Shown: positions 36,938 through 49,468, counted from the stretch's first letter. The stretch: 64,000 bases of DNA from Candidula unifasciata (GCA_905116865.2 CAJHNH020008532.1:836001-900000); one strand, 5' to 3'. Notes: a model not told the origin generated them from the letters alone. Made by a program: numbers and translations.

Positions 36938-37168
36938 TCTTCTCTCTCTCTCTACCTCTCTCTCTAGCTCTCTCTAGCTCTCTCTCTCTCTAGCTCTCTC
37001 TACCTCTCTCTCTCCCTCTACCTCTCTACATCTCTCTCTACCTCTCTCTAGCTCTCTCTCTCTCTAGCTCTCTCTAGCTCTCTCTCTCTCTAGCTCTCTC
37101 TAGCTCTCTCTCTCCCTCTACCTCTCTACCTCTCTCTCTCTCTCTACCTCTCTCTAGCTCTCTCTGTC
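36938..37168. repeat. CT-rich repeat with CTAGCTCT blocks
   Basis: TCTCTCTAGCTCTCTCTA and TACCTCTCTC words repeated in blocks. Confidence 0.9.
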
Positions 37169-37892
37169 CTGATTTATGCGACAGAGACCAGTAAATATCC
37201 ATTATGCGACAGAGACCAGTAAATATCCTCAAACAAACAAACAGAAGCCTTGTGTCCCCAGGCCGGGACGCCTCTACCCAACCGCTCTACCCCTGAGATT
37301 ACCCGGAACCAAAGCGTTTATCAACTGAAATGCCCTGGCTGAAGATTAACAAACTGTGACAGTGTCCTCTGGTGCAGCCATGAATCTCCCAGCGACCACT
37401 GAATGTGGGCTGGGCTTAGATCTGGCATTCAACATAGGGCAGAGTCAACACATCAGTTTCGTTGTGGTGGCCCGGTCAGGTAGACTGAGTGACGTACTGC
37501 AATTATGTCCTGCCATTGTTTGTTTTCTTTCTGTTTATTGCTTATGTCCGTCAACTGCCTTCTCTCTCCCAGTATGGTAACAGTAGCTTTCAACTGAATT
37601 GTTTAATTGTTCGATAAGTTTGTCCCTCCTGGCTGCTACCTAAAGGTTGACCATATAATCGTAAGATTCAAAATCTCAGTCCGGACGGTAATCCAGCAGG
37701 GCAGATCTTATATACCCAGCTCAATCTACAAAAACATTATAATCAAGACACCGTTAACGGCGGTACCAGCCAGCTGAAACCTACAGCCTTATGCGGCATT
37801 TATGCGTGTGTATTTTTTGGCTTTGCCTAGACTGTAGTCGGTACAAAACAATGTTTACCCTTTGTAAATTTAAATCATGTAAACATACAGGG

Positions 37893-38113
37893 TTAGTTGT
37901 GTATCCTTTACAGGACGTTGCAGAACCAGCCAGGGGCTGTTGTGTGGTTTTTCTAGGCAAATTTACGTCAAGTAGTTTGCCATTGCTTCCTGGACGGTCG
38001 GCTTTCTAGATACCACTGTCGAAACCAACGCAAGGCGTATGGCCCGCAGCTGGGATCGAACCCGGCATCGCGGCATTACGAAGCGTTCGCACTGACCTAG
38101 CCACAGAGCCGAC
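37893..38113 (-). mobile_element. SINE-B copy, full head (tRNA-derived)
   Basis: The - strand begins GTCGGCTCTGTGGCTAGGTC (A-box-like) and has the B box GGTTCGATCCC. The body is GTTGGTTTCGACAGTGGTAT, AGGAAGCAATGGCAAACTAC, CCACACAACAG and GGTTCTGCAACG. A second copy lies on + at 51345-51543. Confidence 0.8.
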
Positions 38114-38202
38114 AAACACATACAAAACATTGCAATTTGTTACCTGGTATATTTCACTGTACCTTGTCGGGTGCTTTACTACAACATATAATTAGCCCCC
38201 CT

Positions 38203-38204
<2 letters not shown>

Positions 38205-38255
<51 letters not shown>

Positions 38256-38288
38256 CCCCCTCCCCCCCCCCCCCCCCCAAAAAAAAAA
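38205..38288. repeat. Poly-C tract
   Basis: About 75 bases, nearly all C, followed by A(10). Confidence 0.95.
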
Positions 38289-38729
38289 CGAATCTTTTTC
38301 CACGAAACACATAAATCGCATTGTTGTGCTGTACATCTCTCCAACGGATGTTCCAGATCAGTCCGTGATTACCACGGTAACTTCTAATTTATCACGTGCT
38401 CTTTTTGCTTACACAACACAGTTAAGTTTTATTCATACAGCTTTAGCCATTTTCAGCTAATGTCTTTTTAATGTGTGGCAAATAATTCTGACGGCACAAT
38501 CTTTTTTTTATCCACGTGGGAAGGGTGAAGCAAAAAACTGTAAATAACTGTAGTCTGTGTCATTTTTTTTTTAATTTTTTTATCAAGGGACAGTGATGGA
38601 TAGTCTGTGTCATTTTTTTTTTTTTTACAGAGGACATAAGAAACTAAAAGTTGGCTCCTTTACTAGGAAGTTGATTTATCTGATTACCTAAATAAGATGA
38701 TGTAAAATTTCTTTTTAAACAAATGACAA

Positions 38730-39485
38730 CAACTGTGTGCCGTCTCCACGATGTAGATTCTCTACAGTGTACACATTGTGGTTACTGTGTGCCGTCTCCA
38801 CAATGTAGATTCGCTACAGTGTACACATTGTGGTTACTGTGTGCCGTCTCCACAATGTAGATTCGCTACAGTGTACACAGTGTTGTTGTTAGTGTGTGCC
38901 GTCTCTACGATGTAGATTCGCTACAGTGTACACAGTGCTGTTACTGTGTGCCGTCTCCACGATGTAGATTCGCTACAGTGTACACATTGTGGTTACTGTG
39001 TGCCGTCTCCACAATGTAGATTCGCTACAGTGTACACAGTGTTGTTGTTACTGTGTGCCGTCTCCACGATGTAGATTCGCTACAGTGTACACATTGTGGT
39101 TACTGTGTGCCGTCTCCACAATGTAGATTCGCTACAGTGTACACAGTGTTGTTGTTACTGTGTGCCGTCTCCACGATGTAGATTCGCTACAGTGTACACA
39201 GTGTTGTTGTTACTGTGTGCCGTCTCCACAATGTAGATTCGCTACAGTGTACACAGTGTTGTTGTTACTGTGTGCCGTCTCCACAATGTAGATTCGCTAC
39301 AGTGTACACAGTGTTGTTGTTACTGTGTGCCGTCTCCACGATGTAGATTCGCTACAGTGTACACAGTGTTGTTGTTACTGTGTGCCGTCTCCACAATGTA
39401 GATTCGCTACAGTGTACACAGTGTTGTTGTTACTGTGTGCCGTCTCCACGATGTAGATTCGCTACAGTGTACACAGTGTGGTAAC
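38730..39485. repeat. 52/55-bp satellite with inverted repeat
   Basis: About 14 units with CTGTGTGCCGTCTCCAC, GATGTAGATTCGCTACAGTG and TACACA. The 52-bp form ends TTGTGGTTA, the 55-bp form GTGTTGTTGTTA. Units with CCACAATGT and ACATTGTGG can fold into a hairpin. Confidence 0.93.
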
Positions 39486-39589
39486 TGTGAAAATTACAGG
39501 TTGAAATCTAAATCTCTTCCACGGAGTGATACTTGTACCGTCGTTACAAAACCAAAGAATTAAATTTAAAAAAAAAAATTTAAAAAATA

Positions 39590-39770
39590 TGACGGATATC
39601 AAACCAAACTTAAGTAGAACCTGTCCGTTAACATTAAAACAAACATAAACGACAAGTGGACGTTGTGGTTAGGGAGTCTTCATCAGCACAGACATGAATA
39701 TGCAATAAAGTACTAACAAGAATACAAAAGAATAAAATAACTAAAACGGTAATTCAGAAGAAACCAAACA
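39590..39770 (-). mobile_element. Possible Penelope-like 3'-end remnant
   Basis: The - strand carries GTGCTGATGAAGACTC (TCATCAG on + at 39680-39686), followed by a CACAACGT segment and a T-rich tail. This is the same layout as the 3' part of the element at 4745-6170 (GTGCTGATGAAGGCTC then GCAACGTT). No coding part is left. The assignment rests on this short motif similarity. Confidence 0.4.
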
Positions 39771-39884
39771 GATACAGTACGGACGAGTTACGACGAGCAC
39801 AATATACTCGGCAATCAAACTCTTGTACTCAAGGGCCATAAAGAGATTGAACGCATTCACTAACCGCTCGGTGACAGCGCTGCT

Positions 39885-39935
39885 CTATGTCAGACCACGG
39901 CCTTCTCTGTTAGAGAAGGCATTGGTCGGACATAG
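39885..39935. other. Strong inverted repeat (hairpin)
   Basis: CTATGTC A GACCA CG GCCTTCTC pairs with GAGAAGGC AT TGGTC G GACATAG: 20 of 23 positions pair around a 5-base loop TGTTA. An outer CTG/CAG could extend the stem. Confidence 0.75.
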
Positions 39936-40589
39936 CAGGCAAAACATGGCTGCATTAGCATCATCTCTTGCCTTCAACCTTCAGGATGTTGATCAACGAA
40001 TTTCCCGCCAAGGGAACTTTAGCAACAGAAAAAGACATTATGCGAATAACAGCAAAAAGCTACATCCGTTTTAAATCAAAACTACTCCAGTAAAAACTAA
40101 TGTTATACAATGAAGATGATTTATGAGCTTTTTTTTCTGACACCTAACCGCCAATTGAATACAAATACGACACCGCATTTGATCACAGATTATCACTGCT
40201 AAAGTATCGACATAGCAAGTATGTGTACTTGATCACGACTAGGGCAGAGTACTTACTTTTGCTTATTAACAAAAAGAGTGCTCTTGGCGATACTGGAGTC
40301 GACTTTGGTCATGGAACGATACAGCGACCCACAACTCTAGGTTGTGACAGATTTCATCCAACCGACTAGAGAAGGAGGCGGTGGATTTGCGTTGCGACAC
40401 ATGAACCATTAGTGTGTTGCTTGACCCGTGTCGGAGCCCGGAAGCCAGTTCAAACATTTGGACACTTTACTGCGACTGTTGAGTAACCCAGAAACACGAC
40501 AATATTGACAGGGCTCACAAATTGAAACCATGTTGAAGAGGTATGAATTGTATGTCAACAAGTTAACGGTAAACACATGGTTATTTCAG

Positions 40590-42055
40590 GGGTTTGATTA
40601 TTTCCGCAGTTGGAGCACGCTCTCATGGTTATTTCAACAAAGTACCATGTACACGTGGTTATTTAAACATGTCACCATGTACACGTTGTTATTTCAACAT
40701 GTTACCATGTACACGTTGTTATTTCAACATGTTACCATGTACACGTGGTTATTTCAACAGATTACCATGTACACTTGGTTATTTCAACAGATTACCATGT
40801 ACACGTTGTTATTTCAACATGTTACCATGTACACGTTGTTATTTCAACATGTTACCATGTACACGTGGTTATTTCAACAGATTACCATGTACACTTGGTT
40901 ATTTCAACAGATTACCGTGTACACGTGGTTATTTCAACAGATTACCATGTACACGTGGTTATTTCAACAGATTACCATGTACACTTGGTTATTTCAACAT
41001 GTTACCATGTACACATAGTTATTTCAACATGTTACCGTGTACACGTGGTTATTTCAACAGATTACCATGTACACTTGGTTATTTCAAAAGATTACCATGT
41101 ACACGTGGTTATTTCAACAGATTACCATGTACACGTGGTTATTTCAACATGTTACCATGTACACTTGGTTATTTCAACAGATTATCATGTACACGTGGTT
41201 ATTTCAACAGAATACCATGTACACATTTGTTAACAGATTACCATGTACACGTGGTTATTTCAACATGTTACCATGTACACGTGGTTATTTCAACATGTTA
41301 CCATGTACACCTGGTTATTTCCACATGCTACCATGTACACGCAGCTATTTTAACATATTACCATGTACACGTGGTTATTTCAACAGGTTAGCATGTACAC
41401 GTGGTTATTTCAACATGTTACTATGTACACGTAGTTATTTGAACATGTTACAATGTACACGTGGTTATTTCAACAGATTACCATGTACACTTGGTTATTT
41501 CAGCAGATTATCATGTACATGTGGTTATTTCAACAGATTATCATGTACATGTGGTTATTTCAACAGATTATCATGTACATGTGGTTATTTCAACAGATTA
41601 CCATGTACATGTGGTTATTTCAACAGATTATCATGTACATGTGGTTATTTCAACAGATTACCATGTACACGTGGTTATTTCAACATGTTACCATGTACAC
41701 GTGGTTATTTCAACAGGTTAGCATGTACACGTGGTTATTTCAACATGTTACTATGTACACGTAGTTATTTGAACATGTTACAATGTACACGTGGTTATTT
41801 CAACAGATTACCATGTACACTTGGTTATTTCAGCAGATTATCATGTACATGTGGTTATTTCAACAGATTATCATGTACATGTGGTTATTTCAACAGATTA
41901 TCATGTACATGTGGTTATTTCAACAGATTACCATGTACATGTGGTTATTTCAACAGATTATCATGTACATGTGGTTATTTCAACAGATTACCATGTACAC
42001 GTGGTTATTTCAACATGTTACCATGTACACGTGGTTATTTCAGCAGCTTTGCCGT
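40590..42055. repeat. 30-bp satellite
   Basis: About 48 units of GTTATTTCAACAGATTACCA with TGTACACGTG and variants (CATGTTACC, ACATGTG). A 330-bp block is duplicated (41388-41717 and 41718-42047). 30 is a multiple of 3, so all three + frames stay open; not genes. Confidence 0.95.
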
Positions 42056-43979
42056 GTACAAATAGGTTTTTTTTTTTTTTGGGGGGGGGGGGGGGATTGA
42101 GGTTGAACGTGCTTACATTGTTATTTCAAAAGGTTAACCGTGTACGTAGAGTTATTTTAGCATGGTAATAATGAAATTATGGTAATTTCAGCTGTTTAGT
42201 TGGGTAGACGTAGATGATTCACCAGATTGATAAAGCAATCAGGGCCAGATTAACACACATAATCTTTATAACACACATCTGAAGATGATCCGTATGATAC
42301 CGATTACGCGACCCATCTAGTGTTGACTAGTATATACAAAAATGGAACTGGCACTATTGCTGCGTGCTAAATTCACTGAGCTGGTCAGAGACGTTATCGC
42401 CTTCGTCAATCGTAGGGCACAGGGTGATGATGGTAACAGAGACGTGGGAAAAACGAGTCCAAGTAGCTTGAGATGAGAGACGAGTGCAAAGGTTCTCGAG
42501 GTGAACGAAGTTGTGGAAGACTTTTTCCTGGAGAGTCAAGACTAACAGTGGTTTGCACGCGCTAAGCAAGAACCAGGTGGGGTCCGGAGCGCTGCGCTAA
42601 GGGTTTGTCATGGGTGTTAATTTCAGTGCATCTCAACCAATCCGACCGTGGGGACGCATGTTCAGTTGTCTGTGAATTTATAGCAGTAATTATGTGTATC
42701 ATTTTAGTTTAGTGAAGTTTATCTTGTGCATTAGAACTTTGGTGTATGAGTCGAAATGCTCCCGTGTGCGGATTTTGTGAAGACAAGGCGCGGAGGGCCC
42801 AACATCTTATTTGCCACAAGGCTGACAGAAGTCGAGCGATGATTGTAGCGAAGTTTCGAGGACGGCAGTGGGTCGTGTCTCTTGATGATTCTCGTAATAA
42901 TTCTGACGCGACTGTGTGTCGACAGACTTGTTGCCTGGGGCCGAGTCCCTGGTCAGTTATCATGTATCGGTTATGGTGACCCAAAACGAGGGCACGCAAC
43001 CGAGGAAAAGAATCTGTCTTGCGTGACGACGCAAGGAAGCGTAGGATCACCAGTGAAACAAGGCAGTAAGGAGTAGGTTGTGGACTCACGCCGAGTCGAG
43101 GCTGGGTGGTCCCTTTCACGTGACACCGCCTTGGTAGCATATGATAGTGTATAGGTGGAGCTTTCGATAGACATTTGTCCTGTATCACCAGATTTATTTT
43201 TCATCGTCATGTTGTGTTGCGTCGAAATAAACAGACGGAAGCACGAGTAAAGAAATTACTTTTCCCATGTTGTTGTTGTGGTTGGCTGCGGACTGTTCTC
43301 AGTGTTGTCGGTATGATAGGACTACGAGAACTGTGTTAACCTAGTATTTACAGGTAGGGGAAAACCCATCAGTCGCCAGGAGGTTGGCTTGGGAGAAATG
43401 TTCATGTAGGAGTGAGGCATAAGTAGTCGCATTTAGTCACTTGGTTAGGAAGCGGTACACACACTACATATCGCTACGCAACAACTATGTATCCATTAAG
43501 CCTGCAAACGTGGCAGCGGATCCCTGAAGTTTACCAGCAACAATGTTTGTGCTATAAGTTGAACATGTTCATCAAATATTTCCACCCAAATAAACCAGAA
43601 TTTGCCATGACCTCTTAGCCTGGTTTATTTCTCTTTGTCACTTCCTGTTGCTCGCTGGACCAACTGCGCATGTTTGCCAGTGTCGTCTGGCTATTCTCTG
43701 TGCCTGGATATCCTACCAACTATATCTAAGCTGGGGCGTTTAGAAGACGAAATCACTGCTTTATGTTTTATGATACACTGAGATATCTGCCAGTGACTAT
43801 CATTTTGGAGCAGGTTATCGCTGGGTCGTTGTTCTCTGTTAGTGAATGCTAATAAAGGCTTTTAGCTGCAACGTTCATTTTGGTTTACATGATTTCGCTG
43901 CTGGAAAGCTCATAGATTTGGCAGATTCTTTCATCTTATATTCTGTATATGTCTTCAGCATAGTTGTCACATAATATAC
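42056..43979. other. Unassigned intronic sequence
   Basis: After a T/G run at 42066-42096 this stretch has open frames on both strands at 42709-43188. It also has an AATAAA at 43226-43231 and GTGGCAGCGGATCCC near 43510, which vaguely recall LTR and primer-binding regions. No repeat pair or coding domain was found. Confidence 0.4.
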
Positions 43980-44400
43980 GCAGCAGAAAAGACATATATG
44001 AGAACCAAGAAACAGATTATAGACAGCGTGTTCATACTAATACTGTGCTACCAGTGCCAGACTTGGACATTATCAAAGGCTAACCTACGTAAAATGTACA
44101 CCTGTGAAATGAGATGCCGCCATTTTAACCATCCAATACACAATTAGAAATGAAATTATCAGACAGACTGTTGGAACAGCACCATGGAGCAAATTCATTG
44201 AGAAAGAGAAGGTCAGATGGTTTGATCATCATGTAGGAATGCAGCCAGAACAACTACCAAGGCAGACGCGACCCACGAACAGATCTGAAGTGAAATCAAG
44301 AGGCGCCCTAGCAGATACGGAATGATGCCATTAAGGAGCTTCTGCTTCGATCGGAATAACAATAGCCATTGCTGGCCATCAATGGATAGATCATAAACTG
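43980..44400 (+). pseudogene. LINE reverse-transcriptase C-terminal remnant
   Basis: Shifted frames read LYQCQTWTLSKANLRKMYTC, EMRCRHF, and then IEKEKVRWFDHHVGMQPEQL with PRQT. This matches the order YGCExWxLTxxxxxKLxxxEM...R...LxWFGHVxRM..xRLPKQ of L1/RTE-type ORF2 ends. It is decayed and lies in the QPCT-like intron A-B. Confidence 0.65.
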
Positions 44401-44569
44401 ATCTTCCCCACAACGCTTAAAAACAGAAGTAAAAATTGAGGATGATGACAGACAGAGCAGCCAAACCTGGAAAGAATCATTCTGTTTGGAATCAGCAGAG
44501 GTTCTGGACGACTTTCTACCCGCAAACGGAAAACATTCACATTTATAATCAGCATGTAACTGTTACTAT

Positions 44570-44680
44570 CATTACATGAACACTTCATTGGCTACTGAGA
44601 AGGAGAGGGAGCACGTATGGGAATGTCCTGAGTGATGTGATGTTGGTTCATTCATTGATTGTCACATACTGTCTACTCTG
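44570..44680 (+). pseudogene. LINE-A 3' coding tail next to QPCT exon B
   Basis: Reads TEKEREHVWECPE, a stop, then CDVGSFIDCHI. This is the EHLWECPECxDV-type tail also seen at 18470-18518 (LWEGPECCDV) and 12200 (-). It ends a few tens of bases before the exon B acceptor at 44691. Confidence 0.65.
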
Positions 44681-44691
44681 TCTCTCCCCAG

Positions 44692-44860
44692 TTTATCCAA
44701 CATGAGCTACGGAAACTGGGATGGCTGGTTGAGGAGGACACGTTTAGGTCCCTCACACCCTTCGGAGGGGTGACCTTCAGCAACATCATCGCCACACTGT
44801 ACCCTGCCGCAACCAAACGAGTGGTGATTGCATGTCACTACGACTCAAAGTATATGCCAG
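44692..44860 (+). CDS. QPCT: Glutaminyl-peptide cyclotransferase-like, internal exon B
   Basis: This is the strongest exon. It encodes FIQHELRKLGWLVEEDTF, then FSNIIATLYP and VVIACHYDSKYMPG, collinear with the start of the M28-like alpha/beta fold of animal glutaminyl cyclases (human: EIDTF, FSNIISTLNP, LACHYDSKYF). The Cys of ACHYDSKY is the partner of the conserved disulfide known in human QC (Cys139-Cys164). The acceptor is CTCTCCCCAG at 44682-44691, with phase 0 matching exon A. The donor GTAGGA at 44861 leaves one base of a split codon, which exon C completes. A decayed LINE tail lies just upstream in the intron. Identity comes from motif recognition; no search was run. Confidence 0.92.
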
Positions 44861-45917
44861 GTAGGATTCTAGTACCGCTATCACTGTCGTTACAAATTCA
44901 ACAAATGTGAATCGTGATCATGTTCGCTATTATTTACCTTCATGTGTGTTGCTAGCCGGCTACATAAATCTAACCCCAGCTTCTATGGGTGTACCAATTA
45001 TAACTCCATTAGAAGTTGAACCGAGTATCTGGGATTTGTTCTCTTTGCTTGTCATCCACAACGAGACTGTCATAATGTCAAGATGGTCAAACCTTGAGGT
45101 TGCAGCCCAGAGGGGAAACGGTGACACGAGGAGTGTGTTCTTTCATATCTATCCACACGTCTACGTCGTCTAAGTTCTGGAGTTAGTCCATTGAGATTGA
45201 TAATTTTCTAGGTCATAATCTTATCTTCTTCTTCTTCTTCGATTCTTCTTTCAGAAAACTTATATCAGGAGGTCAGTAGCCTTTACGTAAGCTATCATGC
45301 AGTCCACATCTTCTCGTGTACCACACAGTTTTGTAGTTGCCACTTTTAAGGTAGGACCCACCATGATATGGTTTCAATGAAGTGTTAAAGATTAAATCCA
45401 CAATCTACATTCCTGCTAGGGTTTTCTGACATTAAAGAAGCGATGCGTGCAGCCATGTTTGTGGTAACATATTCTCCCATACTATCTGTGCCTTTCGACC
45501 TGGCGTCTCCGTCTTCAACGTGCTTTTTTCCAGGATGTGCTTCCTTAGCCCATAACCAACCAAGCCTGACCACCGGGCAGTGGTAGTATCATTTCAGAGT
45601 ATCCTTCTTATAGGTAGGCTGCTGTCCCCAGCTGACGGGCCCCATGATATCCAACACGATTTATCTTGGTCTACTCGTATCACTTCTGCAAAATCTTTCA
45701 GTCAGAGTCATTACCCTATTAACTGACGATTTTCTCCTCATGAATGAATTCACTGGCAGGTGCGGGGGAAAGATAAGTTTCACAAATAAGTATCCTAAAG
45801 CTCACTTGACACATCAGGGATCACTGGGCTAGATTTACGGAACTCCATTCAAGACTTCTGTCGTGAGTCCGCACCCTGCGGATATTTGGCTGTCACAGAC
45901 ATAAACAACCTGGCCGG

Positions 45918-45948
45918 GTTGGGGGGGGGGGGGGGGGGGGGGGGGTGT
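45918..45948. repeat. Poly-G tract
   Basis: About 28 consecutive G in the QPCT-like intron B-C. Confidence 0.95.
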
Positions 45949-46852
45949 TCAAGTTGATGGCCCCTGGAGATGGGGGAATTGGAAAACACGTGAATAAACT
46001 TCTGACTGATCACTTCTCAATCAAACCAAGGGTAAGTGAGATCCATCGAATAAGTAATCTACTTATTTAACACATTAGTTCAAAAGAACAACATAGGGTG
46101 ACGCAAATTAAAACTTCAATGTTAGCTTTAAATATCCATGGAAAGAGAATTCTGCTGACTTTCAAAAGGGTTATGGCCACTTGCCTTTTTTTTCTACAGA
46201 ATATCGCGATTACAAACTATGATTTGTGAGACTGAATTCAAGGTCCGGTCTGTTGCTATTCTACAACACTGAATGTTGCCATGTGTCTGTATCTTCTCGA
46301 TGTCCGTCATGTGTATCGCTGGACACTCGGTCCACTGGTGGGACAATCTCACGTGCTAAGGAAATCAATCGCTTATTGAGTAGATGTCATCAAAGTCCCA
46401 GATCTAAAGAAAGCATCATGTAGCCTGAAGATGCATTGGGTCAGCCTGATACTGAAATATTTGTTGCTTTTGCACTTCTTGGATGGTGGAGAATCTATAT
46501 AATCTGCTGTCTTTTCCGGACACCTGATCTTTCTTGTCACTGTTTTCTGATGCTCTGCACAAGATGCCGAATAGGGGTGAAAACAATCTTCAGATGAAGG
46601 TCACAACACTGAGGCTGTGGAATGTCCCGAACAGCCGCACATCGAAAGGCGAGAATATTAAAACTGTCGTAAACGTGCACGAGCGTGCGCCAAAAACATA
46701 TCTGACCAGTGAGAAAGCAGAAAACAATTCTGCATAGCGTGACTTGGTTTTAATAACGAAGTCGTGCACAGTTGCACACTAGCCGACCTTTCATTTGTGC
46801 TTGGAGTGGGGTGGGGGTGGGGGTAGGAGTGGCGGGAGGAGGGGGGGGGGTC

Positions 46853-47130
46853 TGCGTGGTCTCGAGGTATGGTGTCCGGCTCGAGTGCTAGAGGTTCCGG
46901 GTTCAATCCTTGGTAAGGGCTGGAATTTTTTTTCACATTGACTTCGACTTCTAGAAATTCGCCCTAGTATCTGGGTAGTAAGATCGGACGACTGTGTGCA
47001 TTGCTGTGCACGTAAAAAATCTCTCGGCAGTTGGACATAAAAAAGAGTGGCCCGGGCAAAATTTGGAGTGAAAAATCTACCCAAAATATTTCACGATCCT
47101 AGCCGGAGGTACAGAGCCTGTGCTGAGTTT
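46853..47130 (+). mobile_element. SINE-C (tRNA-derived)
   Basis: A tRNA-like head with TGGTCTCGAGGTATGG (A-box position) and GGTTCCGGGTTCAATCC (B box at 46900-46909), then a body with CTCGGCAGTTGGACATAAAA. It is preceded by a G-rich stretch. No second copy was seen in the window, so the 3' end is a guess. Confidence 0.65.
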
Positions 47131-48149
47131 CTTTGGACTCAGACTTAAGTTAGAAGAAGAACAGAGCACTTATTGGTTACTATTCGTGTGCCATGATGCT
47201 GATCCGTTGTTAAAAACCTCAAAACTAATTCATGCTTTCTCAGGCTGGTCTACGTTAGAGGGGTATCACGATGTACTATTGTCTTCACAAAGCTTTCTGC
47301 CTTGCCTGTTAATCGTTGACGTGTAAGCAGCGGCAGCCGACATCACGTTTTCACCCGTAAGCAATCGTGCGTTGCTTCCACGGGTCGTACTCTGCACTCT
47401 CTTCTCAGAAATAGGCTGAAGTTGTGAGCTAGGGGGTTGGTGTTAAGGCCAGTTATAGATATCGCTTCGGTAACCGTTGATAGGACCAGACACGACACCC
47501 CTCTCACGTAGACCAGTGTGAGCAAGCATGAATGAAATGTCAGCTAGTGTGTAGCTGGGCCCGACCTCGTTACTAGAGCCCCGTGACTTGCCATTGACAC
47601 ATGGTTCAAACTTCCGGAGCTCATGGATTGTCAAACATCTCCAGATCTGAAGTGTATGCTTGGCCTGCCACACGCCACGCCAAATTTGTGTCAAACTCCC
47701 CACAAAGCGTGCACAAATCCTCTTTCCCCGTGCCTGATTTAACCCAACGTGCGCCAACACATCCTCCTTCAATCTTCAGTTAGCTTCGTTGATTACCCAG
47801 AATACTTTAGAAACAGAGGGACACGTGTTGGACGATTGTTTCTTTTGAACATACTGTGCTTTTTTTTTTTTTTAAATCCCCCTCTTATGTAAGAAAGTAT
47901 TCGAGAAAGTTATTTTCTGTGTACTGTTGTCTTGCGGAAATACACTATCATCCATCAGTCCTAAAGTCAGTTAACTGATAAAACCAGTGATTATCTTCAT
48001 AACATGCTGCCACCAACATTTTTGTCGCCTGTAATCTGCGAATATCGAACCATCATCACAATCGCGCTGTTTTATTCGATTAAATCTGAAAAGATTTGAA
48101 AAGATATGAAATGTTTTCTGTTTTGAAAAATCAAATCTTCATTATATCC

Positions 48150-48242
48150 TTAAAAGTAAAGTTGAGGCGTTCAGGCATATTAGGCTATACCTATATTTTA
48201 CAGACCAATCGACACTTGTTGGCTGATATGGTCAACATGTAA
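48150..48242 (-). mobile_element. SINE-A 3' fragment
   Basis: TTAAAAGTAAAGTTGAGGCG, TTTACAGACCAATCG and GGTCAACATG correspond to the 3' half of SINE-A on the - strand. The 5' head is missing. Confidence 0.6.
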
Positions 48243-49427
48243 TGTGGCTATATCTCAGGCATTTTTGAGAATAATCAGCTGAGGGGAAACTGGATCGAAT
48301 GCCTGGGAGAAGAAGAAACCTGGCTCAACTTAATAGACCGTGTTCAATGAACCAGTTTGCAAGTACGATGCTCTTTCACCAGTGTGTAACCGGTGTGATC
48401 ATGTGGCCAGTCCTGCATGTCGTAAGAGACGAATAAGAACACGTTGGCTTTACTGACTAGCTTATGAAATAGAAAACTTTAGCTGCAAATATCTAACTAT
48501 TCTAGTGAAAGATAGTCAATCAAATTAAGACCAAGGGCGGAGTAAAGCAGACTTCACCAACAATTCTTGGAATGTTTCTGTGTTGGAAACACTGTCACTG
48601 CAGCTTCCTGCCTGAAAATGTTGAACAGATACTTCAACCCGTATACAGCTGCCATAGAAACAATCTGGTCTCTTCCTACTTCAATCAAGACAACTATTTA
48701 CGGTACACAGAAAAGTCCGAACTGCACGGTCTCTTTCGTCAAGGTTTCTAATCTCCTTTGTATGTTTTCTGACAGAAGGATCGAGGTAGAAGATGACTGA
48801 CATGTCTAAAAAGGAATCCACGAATTCGCTTACGAAAGTTCGATTCCTTTTATGGTTACTATAGCTTTCGTTGTTTATGTTGCCAAGTGTGTTCTCTTAT
48901 CTCTACTGCTTTCTTCTCCATCTGTCAGTGCCAATCAGTTCCTTAATTAATGTGTATATCATAATGTCTACAAAGGGCCAAACATGAGGTCTATACCAAA
49001 CTGGACATTTATTTGTCGTCATTAGTCAAGGCTGCATCATTGTTGCACACAGATGGCCTCAAATCTGGATACATTCCGGTGCCAGGGGAATCATATCAAA
49101 AGTCTTTATTGTCCCAGCAACAGACTAGAGAAACCCTGATCAGTGTCAGCTAAATCTTGAAGCTTGCACACGCAAAGTAAAAATGCATAAGGCAGCTGGC
49201 AGATGTGCCAACAGCGTTTATTTTCTGGAAAGTGAGTGGCAGACGACAGCGAAGAAGGCTGAATGAAACCACAGTGTTGTGACAAAAATTGTCCGCATGA
49301 TGTCTGCTGGATAAGAGTGCAATATTACAATACAGGAAAGTTTGCTGTTGTTTATGTGCGTTCCTGTGTGCATCTGTAAGTGAGTGTCTGTCTCTCTCCT
49401 CTCTTTCTCTATGTATCTGTATGTGCA

Positions 49428-49428
49428 G

Positions 49429-49468
<40 letters not shown>

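Noticed and set aside
40530..42168. Repeat proteins in three + frames (up to 342 codons)
   Set aside because: 30-bp satellite without stops; all three frames are equally open, which a selected gene would not show.
42590..43600. Possible LTR (AATAAA, then GTGGCAGCGGATCCC resembling a primer-binding region)
   Set aside because: No second LTR, no clear TG..CA ends, no gag or pol domain; too weak to call.
47443..47772. 109-codon - strand frame as an exon candidate
   Set aside because: No recognisable domain, and it lies antisense in the QPCT-like intron; possibly an unidentified repeat.
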